The notes below the pieces were generated by a model that saw nothing but the letters and a program-made list of their open reading frames with translations, was not told where the DNA came from and did no database searches. From Synergistaceae bacterium UBA1358 (GTDB taxonomy: Bacteria; Synergistota; Synergistia; Synergistales; Synergistaceae): DNA of 6,220 nucleotides. The position numbers were made by a program, and so were the translations under genes. Of the stretch, positions 1-6,220 are shown piece by piece (position 1 is the first letter of the stretch; every line of letters begins with the position of its first letter). The stretch is taken from contig DBRW01000007.1 of the NCBI GenBank assembly GCA_002306075.1, positions 4,550-10,769 on the forward strand, written 5' to 3'.

Positions 1-272
1 GCTCCGCCCTTTACGGGTATCCCGATTACAGGGAGAGTCGTTGCCGCGGCCACGACTCCCGGCAGTGCAGCAGAGAGGCCGGCTGCGGCTATAATGACCT
101 TTATCCCCCTTTTGGAGGCGTTTACGGCATATCCCTCAACGTCCCGCGGGGTCCTGTGGGCTGAGGCTATCGCGACTTCGTATGGGATACCCAGTTCATC
201 GAGCACCTTGACCCCCTTTTCTATCACAGGTATGTCCGACGACGAACCCATAATTATTCCGACTGCGGGCAT
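1..272 (-). CDS. purE: PurE, N5-carboxyaminoimidazole ribonucleotide mutase (partial, C-terminus beyond the window)
   Basis: PurE moves the carboxyl group of N5-CAIR to carbon 4, giving CAIR for PurC. Class I enzymes of this family are small cytosolic oligomers that normally work after PurK. Ninety complete codons are visible, a little over half of a usual PurE of about 160 to 170 residues; the rest lies left of position 1. Visible motifs are the phosphate-binding loop GSSSD (residues 9-13), SAHRTP (37-42) with His39 matching the catalytic His45 of E. coli PurE, and ALPG (69-72) followed by [10 protein letters not shown] (81-90). The usual HLPG histidine is Ala69. The ATG lies 2 nt after the purD stop; a GAGG-like site inside the end of purD lies about 12 nt upstream, suggesting translational coupling. 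Being last in the visible operon is unusual, since purE commonly leads purEC. The AGLSAALPG segment resembles class I more than class II, but the class call rests on half a protein. Confidence 0.95.
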   Translation of the reverse strand, partial: MPAVGIIMGSSSDIPVIEKGVKVLDELGIPYEVAIASAHRTPRDVEGYAVNASKRGIKVIIAAAGLSAALPGVVAAATTLPVIGIPVKGG

Positions 273-274
273 CT

Positions 275-1558
275 TCACTGTTTATCCTCACCTTTCAGAG
301 ATTTGTCTCCTATATCCTTCCTGTAGTGCGCGTCCCTGAAATAGACGGTATTTACGCGCCTGTACGCAAGTTCTTTCGCTTTTTTCAGAGTGGAAGCCAT
401 TCCCACGACTGTTAGCACTCTTCCTCCCGATGTGACGAGGGTGCCCGTGTTGTCATGTGCTGTCCCGGCGTGATAGATGTAGGTGTCGGGTACTTCCTCG
501 TCGCGCATCACTATCTCGTAACCTGTCTGGTATTTGTCCGGGTATCCGCCCGAAGCCATGACGACCCCGAGAGCGACGCATTCGGGGGCTGGCCATTCCA
601 CCTTCGCCAGATCGCCCTTGCAGCATGCAAAGACCGCCTCTCCGAAATCTCCGCCGAAGACGGGGAGCACGACCTGTGCTTCAGGATCTCCGAGCCTTAC
701 GTTGTATTCCAGAACAGAGAGCGATCCGTCTGGTTTTATCATGATGCCCGCGTAGATGACGCCGCAGAAGGGTATCCCCTCCTTTTTGAGTCCTTCCAGT
801 GTGGGCATGAGGATGGTATCTTCGACCTTTTTCAGGAAGGCATCATCCACCCAGGGGACAGGGGAATAGGCTCCCATCCCTCCGGTGTTGCTGCCTTTGT
901 CTCCATCCAGCGCCCGCTTGTGGTCCTGGCTGGAGGGGAGGATCCTGACAGTTTCCCCGTCCGTTATCGCAAGGATGGTCATTTCCTGTCCTTCGACAAA
1001 GTCCTCGATTATTATTTTTTTACCGGCCGCGCCGAGTATCATATCGTCCAGCATCATGCTGCATACGGTCATTGCCTCTTCTTTCGTGTCAAGGAGGAAC
1101 GCGCCTTTGCCTGCAGCCAGTCCGTCAGCCTTTACGACGTACGGGGCGGATCTTTTGCCTATCGCCGCGGCGCACTCTTCTATAGTCTGGCAGCAGTCGA
1201 AAGAAGATGTGGGTATCCCGTGCTTCTTCATGAAATTCTTTGAAAATACCTTGCTTCCCTCGAGCTGTGCCCCAAGTTTTCCGGGGCCCATCACAAGGAT
1301 GCCAGCATCTCTGAGCGCATCGGCGGTACCGGCGACAAGGGGGGCTTCCGGCCCGATGAACACCAGGTCTATGTCAAGCCTTTTGCAGAGTGCCGTCATC
1401 TGGAAGGGGTCTGACGGGTTCCCCGCGTGACATGCCGCCAGTTTGGCGATCCCCGGGTTTCCGGGACAGCAGTGGAGTTTCGTGGTCACCTTTGATCTTG
1501 AAAAAGCGTGGACGATGGCATGTTCACGGCCGCCGCCCCCGAGGACCATTATCCTCAT
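275..1558 (-). CDS. purD: PurD, phosphoribosylamine-glycine ligase (GAR synthetase)
   Basis: PurD is the ATP-grasp ligase that joins glycine to 5-phosphoribosylamine, the unstable product of PurF, to give GAR. The 427-residue length is normal for a single-domain bacterial PurD. The N-terminal domain opens with GGGGREHA (residues 7-14) and contains GPEAPLVAG (69-77). The ATP-grasp domain has [12 protein letters not shown] (141-152) and SSQDHKR followed by [12 protein letters not shown] (209-233). The metal-binding segment is [17 protein letters not shown] (283-299), where most family members have N-A-R-F-G-D-P-E. The C-terminal domain has YHAGT (362-366), SGGRVL (377-382) and YRKDIG (412-417). 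The ATG is preceded by a strong GGAGGG site with a 6-nt spacer, and the gap from the purH stop is 12 nt, the longest in the window. The gene ends in TGA 2 nt before purE. No sign of damage is seen. Confidence 0.98.
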   Translation of the reverse strand: MRIMVLGGGGREHAIVHAFSRSKVTTKLHCCPGNPGIAKLAACHAGNPSDPFQMTALCKRLDIDLVFIGPEAPLVAGTADALRDAGILVMGPGKLGAQLEGSKVFSKNFMKKHGIPTSSFDCCQTIEECAAAIGKRSAPYVVKADGLAAGKGAFLLDTKEEAMTVCSMMLDDMILGAAGKKIIIEDFVEGQEMTILAITDGETVRILPSSQDHKRALDGDKGSNTGGMGAYSPVPWVDDAFLKKVEDTILMPTLEGLKKEGIPFCGVIYAGIMIKPDGSLSVLEYNVRLGDPEAQVVLPVFGGDFGEAVFACCKGDLAKVEWPAPECVALGVVMASGGYPDKYQTGYEIVMRDEEVPDTYIYHAGTAHDNTGTLVTSGGRVLTVVGMASTLKKAKELAYRRVNTVYFRDAHYRKDIGDKSLKGEDKQ

Positions 1559-1564
1559 AAGTGT

Positions 1565-1570
1565 CCCTCC
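1565..1570 (-). promoter_or_regulatory. Ribosome binding site of purD
   Basis: The minus strand reads GGAGGG directly after the purH TGA stop, 6 nt before the purD ATG. It supports that start and suggests independent ribosome loading for purD. Confidence 0.85.
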
Positions 1571-3100
1571 TCAGTGACGGAACGTCCGGCCGCCGCCGAC
1601 GAACATGCTTATCCCTAGCTCTTCGGCCCGTTTGAATACATCTTCGTCCTTTATGGAACCGCCGGGCTGTATCACAGCGCACACCCCTTCTCTTGAGGCA
1701 AGCTCCACAGTGTCTGGGAAGGGGAAGAATGCGTCTGACGCAAGCACCGCTCCCTTTGCCTTTTCGCATGCGAGCTTCAGTGCATACTCTGCCGCGTCGA
1801 CCCTGTTGGTGAAGCCTCCGCCGATACCTACGGCTGCTCCGTCCTTTACGAGGACGATAGCGTTGCTCTTCGTTATTGCAGCGGTCTTCCATGCGAAGAT
1901 AAGGTCATCCCAAAGGTCGGGCCTTGCCTTGCCGATCCACTTGCCTTCATCCTCTTTGGGAAGCGGCGGGAGCTTGTCCTCCTGGACAAGATAGCCGCAG
2001 CGGTTTCCGGTCAGCTGAAGGTTCGGGGCATATCCGGGAGTTATCGTAAGGACGCGCAGATTGGGCTTCTTCTCCCTGAAAAATTCAACGACTCCATCAG
2101 CATATGAAGGAGCGGCGACTATCTCAAAGAAAGTCTCGATAATGGCCTTCGCGGTCTCCATGTCCACACATCTCGTTATTCCGATGATGCCGCCGAATGC
2201 CGATACAGGATCGCACTCGAGCGCCTTCCTGAATGCATCGAGCGGGGTCCTGCCCTGTGCAGTCCCGCAAGGAGTCGTGTGTTTGACTATGATGCAGGCG
2301 CATTGATCCTGGAACAGGGAACAGCCTCTCAGGAGCGTGTCTAAATCGAGGAGGTTGTTGTAGGAGAGTTCCTTGCCCGAGAACTGCTCAAAGGGTTTCT
2401 TTTCAAGCGGGGGCATGAAGAGGGCAGCTTTCTGATGGGGGTTTTCACCATATCTCAGATCCTGTGCTTTCCGCAAAGGAAGTATCTTGTCTTCACCCGC
2501 TTCTTCAGATGTCCCTATCTCTGAGCAAAGTCCCTTGTATATGGTGGCATCGTACGATGAGGTAAGGCGGAAGGCCTTGAGCGCGAGCTTCTGTTTGAAT
2601 TCAAGGGTAAATTCCTGCTTCTTTTCAAGTTCTTCCAGTACGCTTCCGTAGTCTGCGATGTCGGTAACGACCGTGACGTGGTAGTAGTTCTTTGCGGCCG
2701 CCCTTATGAGCGAAACTCCTCCTATGTCGATCTTCTCGATTAGCTGGTCGAGGTCTGCCCCTTTTTCGGCCGTCTCCTCAAAGGGATAGAGCGTGCAGAC
2801 CACGACGTCGATAAGCGGGATAGAAAACTTCTTTCTGTCCTCATCGTCCTGCGCAAAGCCCCTTCTTGCGAGAATACCGCCCATAATGGTCGGATGCAGT
2901 GTCTTCACCCTGCCTCCAAGGATCGCGGGAAGTCCCGTCATGTCAACGACTTCCGTTACCGTGACCCCGCCCTCTTCGAGGTATTTTGCTGTTCCCGAGC
3001 TGGAAACGATCTCATATCCGTGGGCAGCCAGGCCCTTTGCCAATTCGAGCACGCCCGTCTTGTCCCAGACAGAGATGAGCGCTTTTCTGGTCTCCATCAT
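1571..3100 (-). CDS. purH: PurH, bifunctional AICAR transformylase / IMP cyclohydrolase
   Basis: PurH carries out the last two steps: formyl transfer from 10-formyl-THF to AICAR, then ring closure of FAICAR to IMP. The IMP cyclohydrolase (MGS-like) domain fills roughly residues 1-195, with ISVWDKTG (9-16), GRVKTLHP (63-70) and KIDIGG (123-128). The AICAR transformylase domain follows, with LRYGENPHQKAA (215-226), the catalytic Lys273-His274 pair in KHTTPCG, DPVSAFGGI (297-305), KSNAIV (411-416), SDAFFPFPDTVE (455-466) and VIQPGGSI (476-483). The frame is open up to a GTG at 3115, but that would start inside purN and upstream of the ribosome binding site. The ATG at 3100 has GGAGG 7 nt upstream and begins 2 nt after the purN stop, giving 509 residues, close to B. 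subtilis PurH. A second ATG at 3097 is possible. Met73, Thr276 and Phe430 depart from the consensus His, Asn and Gln; all other key residues look intact. Confidence 0.97.
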   Translation of the reverse strand: MMETRKALISVWDKTGVLELAKGLAAHGYEIVSSSGTAKYLEEGGVTVTEVVDMTGLPAILGGRVKTLHPTIMGGILARRGFAQDDEDRKKFSIPLIDVVVCTLYPFEETAEKGADLDQLIEKIDIGGVSLIRAAAKNYYHVTVVTDIADYGSVLEELEKKQEFTLEFKQKLALKAFRLTSSYDATIYKGLCSEIGTSEEAGEDKILPLRKAQDLRYGENPHQKAALFMPPLEKKPFEQFSGKELSYNNLLDLDTLLRGCSLFQDQCACIIVKHTTPCGTAQGRTPLDAFRKALECDPVSAFGGIIGITRCVDMETAKAIIETFFEIVAAPSYADGVVEFFREKKPNLRVLTITPGYAPNLQLTGNRCGYLVQEDKLPPLPKEDEGKWIGKARPDLWDDLIFAWKTAAITKSNAIVLVKDGAAVGIGGGFTNRVDAAEYALKLACEKAKGAVLASDAFFPFPDTVELASREGVCAVIQPGGSIKDEDVFKRAEELGISMFVGGGRTFRH

Positions 3101-3102
3101 CG

Positions 3103-3702
3103 CTATTCCTCCCACTCTTCGATTGATATAGGATTTTCTTCAAAGTGCTTTTTCAGCGTCTCAGTGTATATCCTGTGTTCGACCCTGTGGATCTTCTCTT
3201 CAAGCGTTTCTATCGTATCCCCGGGAAGGATGTCGACCCTTTCCTGCGCAAGTATGCGGCCGTGGTCCACCTCTTCATCTACCAGGTGGACCGTTACGCC
3301 GGTATGGTCGGCCTTGGCCTCCCATGCGTCGCGGATGGCGTGTGCCCCCGGGAAAGCGGGCAGCAGCGCGGGATGGATGTTGATGATCCTGTCGGGGAAC
3401 CTTCTCACGAATCCAGGCGACAGGATCTTCATAAAGCCGGCAAGTATGATCCAGTCTGTATGTGTTTCTTCCACAGCCTTAGCTATGGCCTCCTCCGCAG
3501 CTTCTCTGCCGTCCCTTTTGTAAAAAAAGACACGGGTGGGCGCCCCAAGCGCCGCCGCGGTCGACAGACCCTTCGCGTTTATGTTGTCGCTTCCGACGAA
3601 TGAGACCTGGGCCGGAAGTTCGCCCGTGATACAGGCCTTGAGGATGACCTCCATGTTCGATCCGGTGCCGGAGATAAGGATAGCTATGCGCGGGATGTAC
3701 AC
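3103..3702 (-). CDS. purN: PurN, phosphoribosylglycinamide formyltransferase (10-formyl-THF dependent)
   Basis: PurN transfers a formyl group from 10-formyltetrahydrofolate to GAR, giving FGAR. The 199 residues match the usual single-domain length (E. coli PurN has 212). Near the start is the phosphate-binding loop SGTGSN (residues 11-16). ILAGFMKILSP (86-96) precedes NIHPALLP (108-115), which holds the catalytic Asn108 and His110. HTGVTVHLV (133-141) leads to VDHG (145-148), whose Asp146 matches the catalytic Asp144 of E. coli. The start is GTG, chosen because GGGAGG lies 8 nt upstream and the protein then begins directly with the first beta strand (YIPRIAILISG). The gene overlaps the end of purM by 19 nt and ends in TAG 2 nt before purH. 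The residue after VDHG is Arg where Pro is common; this is not expected to abolish activity. Confidence 0.97.
   Translation of the reverse strand: MYIPRIAILISGTGSNMEVILKACITGELPAQVSFVGSDNINAKGLSTAAALGAPTRVFFYKRDGREAAEEAIAKAVEETHTDWIILAGFMKILSPGFVRRFPDRIINIHPALLPAFPGAHAIRDAWEAKADHTGVTVHLVDEEVDHGRILAQERVDILPGDTIETLEEKIHRVEHRIYTETLKKHFEENPISIEEWEE
3108..3112 (-). promoter_or_regulatory. Ribosome binding site of purH, decides the start
   Basis: The minus strand reads GGAGG with a 7-nt spacer to the ATG at 3100. The site lies in the last codons of purN. It argues against the in-frame GTG at 3115, which would lie upstream of the site. Confidence 0.88.
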
Positions 3703-4706
3703 TTGACGACCCTCCCTATCCTCACGATACTTTCGCCCGATCCCGAAAGAGCGCCCTCGATAAGGTGCACCTCGTCCGGATCAACGATAAACACATATCC
3801 GATGCCCAGGTTGAACACTTTCCTCATTTCATCCTCCTCAATACCGGCGCTCTGGATAAGATCGAAAATTTTGGGGCGTTCCCATGATCTGAAGTCTATG
3901 TCAATATCGAGCCCTTTGGGGATCACCCTTATCACATTTCCGTACATGCCGCCGCCGGTGATGTGGGCCATTGCGTGTACGGCCCCTGTGGCGACGGCCG
4001 CCAGCGCGGACCTTACATAGAGCCTGGTCGGCTTCATGACCGCTTCGGCGACTGTCTCTTCCCAGCCTTCGGGGACCGTGTCAAGGCCGACTGCCAGGCC
4101 GTCTCTTCCGAGAGCTTTTCTGACAAGGCTGTAACCGTTGCTGTGGACTCCCGAGCTTCTGAGCCCGAGGATCACGTCGCCCTCTTTTACATTTTTTCCG
4201 TCAATGATCTTGTCCTCGTCGACCATGCCTACGGCAAATCCTGCGAGATCGAATCCCTTTTCACCGTAAACATCGGGCATCTCTGCCGTTTCGCCGCCCA
4301 AAAGCGCGCACATGCTCTCCTCGCAGGCGTCGAGTATGCCATCGAGGATCTCACCGAATATCTTCGTGTCCAGCTTTCCGCATGAGACGTAGTCCAGGAA
4401 GAAAAGTGGCCTTGCGCCCCCTGTGACGAGGTCGTTGACGTTCATGGCCACAAGATCCTGACCAAGACCGCGGTATATGCCGGTCTCCTTTGCGAGTTCG
4501 AGCTTGGTGCCCACTCCATCACAGCATGCGGCAATGCATTTGCTTCCGCCTATCCTGTAAAGTCCCGCAAAGCCACCGACTCCGCCGACGCAGTTCGGGT
4601 CTTTGGGGCGTCTCTCCAACATTCCCTTTATCGTCTCGACCCATAGGTCGCCGGCTTCTATGCTGACACCCGCCTTTTCGTAAGTGAGTTTTTTATCCAA
4701 GATCAC
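3684..4706 (-). CDS. purM: PurM, phosphoribosylformylglycinamidine cyclo-ligase (AIR synthetase)
   Basis: PurM uses ATP to close the imidazole ring of FGAM, giving AIR, the substrate for the PurK/PurE carboxylation steps. It belongs to the PurM/SelD/ThiL ATP-binding superfamily and usually forms a cytosolic dimer. The 340 residues compare with 345 in E. coli. Motifs in order are LTYEKAGVSIEAG (residues 7-19), GGVGGFAGLY (41-50), CDGVGTKLE (62-70), GQDLVAMNVNDL (82-93), the GGETAEMP signature (137-144), SSGVHSNGYSLVR (184-196), HITGGGMYGN (248-257) and FNLGIGYV (298-305). The start is a GTG whose last two bases share a GTGA overlap with the purF stop. No strong ribosome binding site is seen before it, so reinitiation by ribosomes finishing purF is likely. 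The 3' end overlaps purN by 19 nt. Confidence 0.97.
   Translation of the reverse strand: MILDKKLTYEKAGVSIEAGDLWVETIKGMLERRPKDPNCVGGVGGFAGLYRIGGSKCIAACCDGVGTKLELAKETGIYRGLGQDLVAMNVNDLVTGGARPLFFLDYVSCGKLDTKIFGEILDGILDACEESMCALLGGETAEMPDVYGEKGFDLAGFAVGMVDEDKIIDGKNVKEGDVILGLRSSGVHSNGYSLVRKALGRDGLAVGLDTVPEGWEETVAEAVMKPTRLYVRSALAAVATGAVHAMAHITGGGMYGNVIRVIPKGLDIDIDFRSWERPKIFDLIQSAGIEEDEMRKVFNLGIGYVFIVDPDEVHLIEGALSGSGESIVRIGRVVKCTSRA
3711..3716 (-). promoter_or_regulatory. Ribosome binding site of purN, supports a GTG start
   Basis: The minus strand reads GGGAGG inside the end of purM, 8 nt before the GTG at 3702. This fixes the 19-nt overlap between purM and purN. Confidence 0.85.
4703..4706 (-). 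other. GTGA stop/start overlap coupling purF and purM
   Basis: The four bases GTGA on the minus strand contain both the GTG start of purM and the TGA stop of purF. With no strong ribosome binding site close by, this arrangement suggests termination-reinitiation, which would keep PurF and PurM synthesis linked. Confidence 0.8.
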
Positions 4707-6070
4707 GCACCCGCTTTCAGATCTGTCTCGTCAAGATATCTGCCCGTGAAACAGGCCGTGCATATCTGATCCTCCGGAAGGCCTATGGCCTTTGTAAGAT
4801 TATTTTCGCTGAGGTATTCAAGTGAATCTGCCCCGACCTTCATGCAGAGTTCGGGGAGGGTCATCCTGACAGCCGCAAGGGTCTCTTCCTTTCTCGTGTC
4901 GATCCCGTACATGCATGAGTGGAGGACGGGAGGGGAGGCTATCCTGAGGTGCACTTCGGACGCGCCTGAGTCCCTTATCATAGATACGACCCTTTCCGCG
5001 GTCGTCCCTCTTACGATCGAATCATCGATCACGACTGCCTTCTTTTTGTCGAAAACTTCGGATATCGGATTCAGTTTTATTTTGACGCCGAGTTCACGGA
5101 CTTTTTGTGTGGGCCGGATGAACGTCCGTCCCACATATCTGTTTCTGACGACTCCCATCTCGAACGGGATCCCCGATCTCTCGGCGTATCCCACAGCAGC
5201 TATCGTGCCGCTGTCAGGCATTCCCGCTGTAATGTCGGCAGCGGGACAGGGGGCCTGTTCGGCAAGGAGCCTTCCCATCTCTTTGCGTGCCTCATAAACC
5301 GATCTTCCGTCAATTATACTGTCGGGCCTGGCAGTGTAAACGTATTCAAAGGAACATCTCATTTTGCGGCAGCACTCCTGGTTGAGCCTTAGGCTCCGCA
5401 TGCCCCTGTCGTCGATTACGGTTATCTCGCCCGGTTCTACGTCGCGGATCAGTTTCGCCCCGACGATGTCAAGCGCGCATGATTCGGACGCGGCATAGTA
5501 ATTTCCGTCCCTTTCCCCGATCACAAGAGGTTTGAACCCCCACGGGTCGCGGGCTGCGACCAGTGTGCCGTTGATAAGCACTATAACGGCGTACGATCCC
5601 TTGATCTTCCTGAGGGAGTCGATGAATGCGTCCAGTGGCTGCATATGCGATTTGTGCGCCATCAGGTGGATGATCGCCTCGGAATCTGTCGAGGACTGGA
5701 AGATCGCCCCCTGTTTTTCAAGGTGCGACGTAAGTTCCTTAAGGTTGGTGATCAGACCGTCATGTGCGACAGCTACAGTGCCCCTTGCATAATTCGCGCC
5801 TATCGGGAGGACATTGTGGAGCTGGGAACCGGGCAGCGGCGTATAGCGTACATGTCCTATCGCGCACGGCGCGCTTTTCTCGGTGAGACATTTCTGCTCT
5901 ATGGCATTGTGGAGCAGTCCCATGCCCTTCGCGGCCTCGATCCGGCCGCCTTCGCTCCATGCAATGCCGGCGCACTCCTGTCCCCTGTGCTGGAGGGCGT
6001 ATAACCCAAGGTAAACTTCCTCCAGTACTGACTTGCCTGATTTGCTGTAAGCCCCGAATATCCCGCTCAT
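4703..6070 (-). CDS. purF: PurF, amidophosphoribosyltransferase with altered glutaminase active site
   Basis: PurF normally makes phosphoribosylamine from PRPP and glutamine, the committed step of purine synthesis. The 455 residues cover the class II (Ntn) glutaminase half, with LQHRGQE (26-32), GHVRY (72-76) and STDSE (127-131), then the phosphoribosyltransferase half, with RNRYVGRTFI, also seen in E. coli and B. subtilis PurF, and the PRPP loop VVIDDSIVRGTTA (346-358). Four cysteines match the 4Fe-4S ligands of B. subtilis PurF: Cys239, Cys386, Cys437 and Cys440. Position 2, where the catalytic cysteine should be, is Ser (MSGIFG). The oxyanion-hole Asn is Asp104 (HDG), and GHVRY is followed by TPLPG rather than a P/S-T-A/T-G loop. 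An in-frame TAA two codons upstream fixes the ATG, so no hidden propeptide can supply the cysteine. The gene starts 3 nt after purC; a possible AGAGGA site is 14 nt upstream, rather far. Identity as PurF is firm; glutamine-dependent activity is doubtful. Confidence 0.95.
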   Translation of the reverse strand: MSGIFGAYSKSGKSVLEEVYLGLYALQHRGQECAGIAWSEGGRIEAAKGMGLLHNAIEQKCLTEKSAPCAIGHVRYTPLPGSQLHNVLPIGANYARGTVAVAHDGLITNLKELTSHLEKQGAIFQSSTDSEAIIHLMAHKSHMQPLDAFIDSLRKIKGSYAVIVLINGTLVAARDPWGFKPLVIGERDGNYYAASESCALDIVGAKLIRDVEPGEITVIDDRGMRSLRLNQECCRKMRCSFEYVYTARPDSIIDGRSVYEARKEMGRLLAEQAPCPAADITAGMPDSGTIAAVGYAERSGIPFEMGVVRNRYVGRTFIRPTQKVRELGVKIKLNPISEVFDKKKAVVIDDSIVRGTTAERVVSMIRDSGASEVHLRIASPPVLHSCMYGIDTRKEETLAAVRMTLPELCMKVGADSLEYLSENNLTKAIGLPEDQICTACFTGRYLDETDLKAGA

Positions 6071-6073
6071 TAT

Positions 6074-6220
6074 TTACTCAGATATCCTCTTCCAGATCTC
6101 TTCGTACGCTCCGAGTACGTTTCCCAGATCCTTGCGGAAACGGTCCTTGTCCAGTCGGTCCCCGGTCGAGCTGTCCCAGAAACGGCAGGTGTCCGGCGAT
6201 ATCTCGTCGGCAAGCATCAG
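6074..6220 (-). CDS. purC: PurC, SAICAR synthetase (partial, only the C-terminus in the window)
   Basis: PurC condenses CAIR with aspartate using ATP, giving SAICAR. Only the last 48 codons and the TAA stop are present; the rest lies right of position 6220. The visible peptide starts with [16 protein letters not shown], a highly conserved segment of bacterial PurC, continues with [13 protein letters not shown], and ends in a helical tail ([11 protein letters not shown]) of the usual kind. It is the most upstream gene visible in the operon. The stop is followed by a single ATA codon and then the purF ATG in the same frame. Nothing seen in this fragment is abnormal. Confidence 0.96.
   Translation of the reverse strand: MMLADEISPDTCRFWDSSTGDRLDKDRFRKDLGNVLGAYEEIWKRISE

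Noticed and set aside
455..1243. Long open frame of 262 codons on the plus strand
   Set aside because: It lies entirely antisense to purD, has no recognisable motif, and is explained by the codon usage and GC content of the real gene.
885..1430. Second long plus-strand open frame (181 codons), rich in Ser, Pro and Ala
   Set aside because: It is another antisense shadow of purD; its composition is that of a complemented coding strand, with no family resemblance.
1559..1570. Possible internal promoter or terminator in the largest intergenic gap
   Set aside because: The gap is only 12 nt and is fully used by the purD ribosome binding site; no hairpin or T-tract is present.
1524..1892. Minus-strand open frame of 122 codons crossing the purH/purD junction
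   Set aside because: It is in an alternate frame of purH with an Arg-rich, low-complexity product typical of a frame shadow.
3101..3115. Upstream GTG start for purH that would add five residues
   Set aside because: It would place the start upstream of the clear GGAGG site and inside purN; the ATG at 3100 has proper spacing.
5972..5974. Cys33 of PurF (LQHRGQEC) as a replacement nucleophile
   Set aside because: Ntn chemistry needs the nucleophile at the free N-terminus; position 33 is in the conserved HRGQE segment, where other PurFs have Gly, Ser or Ala.

Overview
The window holds seven consecutive genes of de novo purine (IMP) biosynthesis, all on the minus strand and packed end to end. Read in the direction of transcription (right to left) they are purC (3' end only), purF, purM, purN, purH, purD and purE (5' end only). 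No stretch over 12 bases is clearly non-coding. Junctions are gaps of 2, 3 or 12 nt or overlaps of 4 and 19 nt. This is the interior of a single polycistronic operon: the promoter and any purine riboswitch or repressor site would lie beyond position 6220, and the terminator beyond position 1.

Together the genes cover most of the pathway. PurF makes phosphoribosylamine from PRPP, PurD makes GAR, PurN formylates it, PurM closes the imidazole ring to AIR, PurE and PurC carboxylate it and add aspartate to give SAICAR, and PurH performs the last two steps to IMP. The FGAM synthase genes (purL/Q/S), purB and purK are not in the window. The order C-F-M-N-H-D resembles the clostridial and Bacillus type of pur operon, but purE follows purD instead of preceding purC.

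The organism appears to be a bacterium of moderately high GC with strong GGAGG-type ribosome binding sites and some GTG starts. PurF is of the 4Fe-4S (Bacillus-like) type. An anaerobe of the Synergistota or a Firmicutes-related lineage would fit, but this is only a guess because nothing in the window fixes the phylum.

The most notable observation is in PurF. Its phosphoribosyltransferase half and Fe-S ligands look intact, but the glutaminase half lacks the catalytic N-terminal cysteine (MSGIFG instead of MCGIFG), has Asp in place of the oxyanion-hole Asn (HDG instead of HNG), and has an altered loop after GHVRY. The reading frame leaves no alternative start that would restore the cysteine. 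The first committed step of purine synthesis may therefore run on free ammonia here, use a serine Ntn nucleophile, or depend on another protein. Smaller departures from consensus occur in PurH and PurE.
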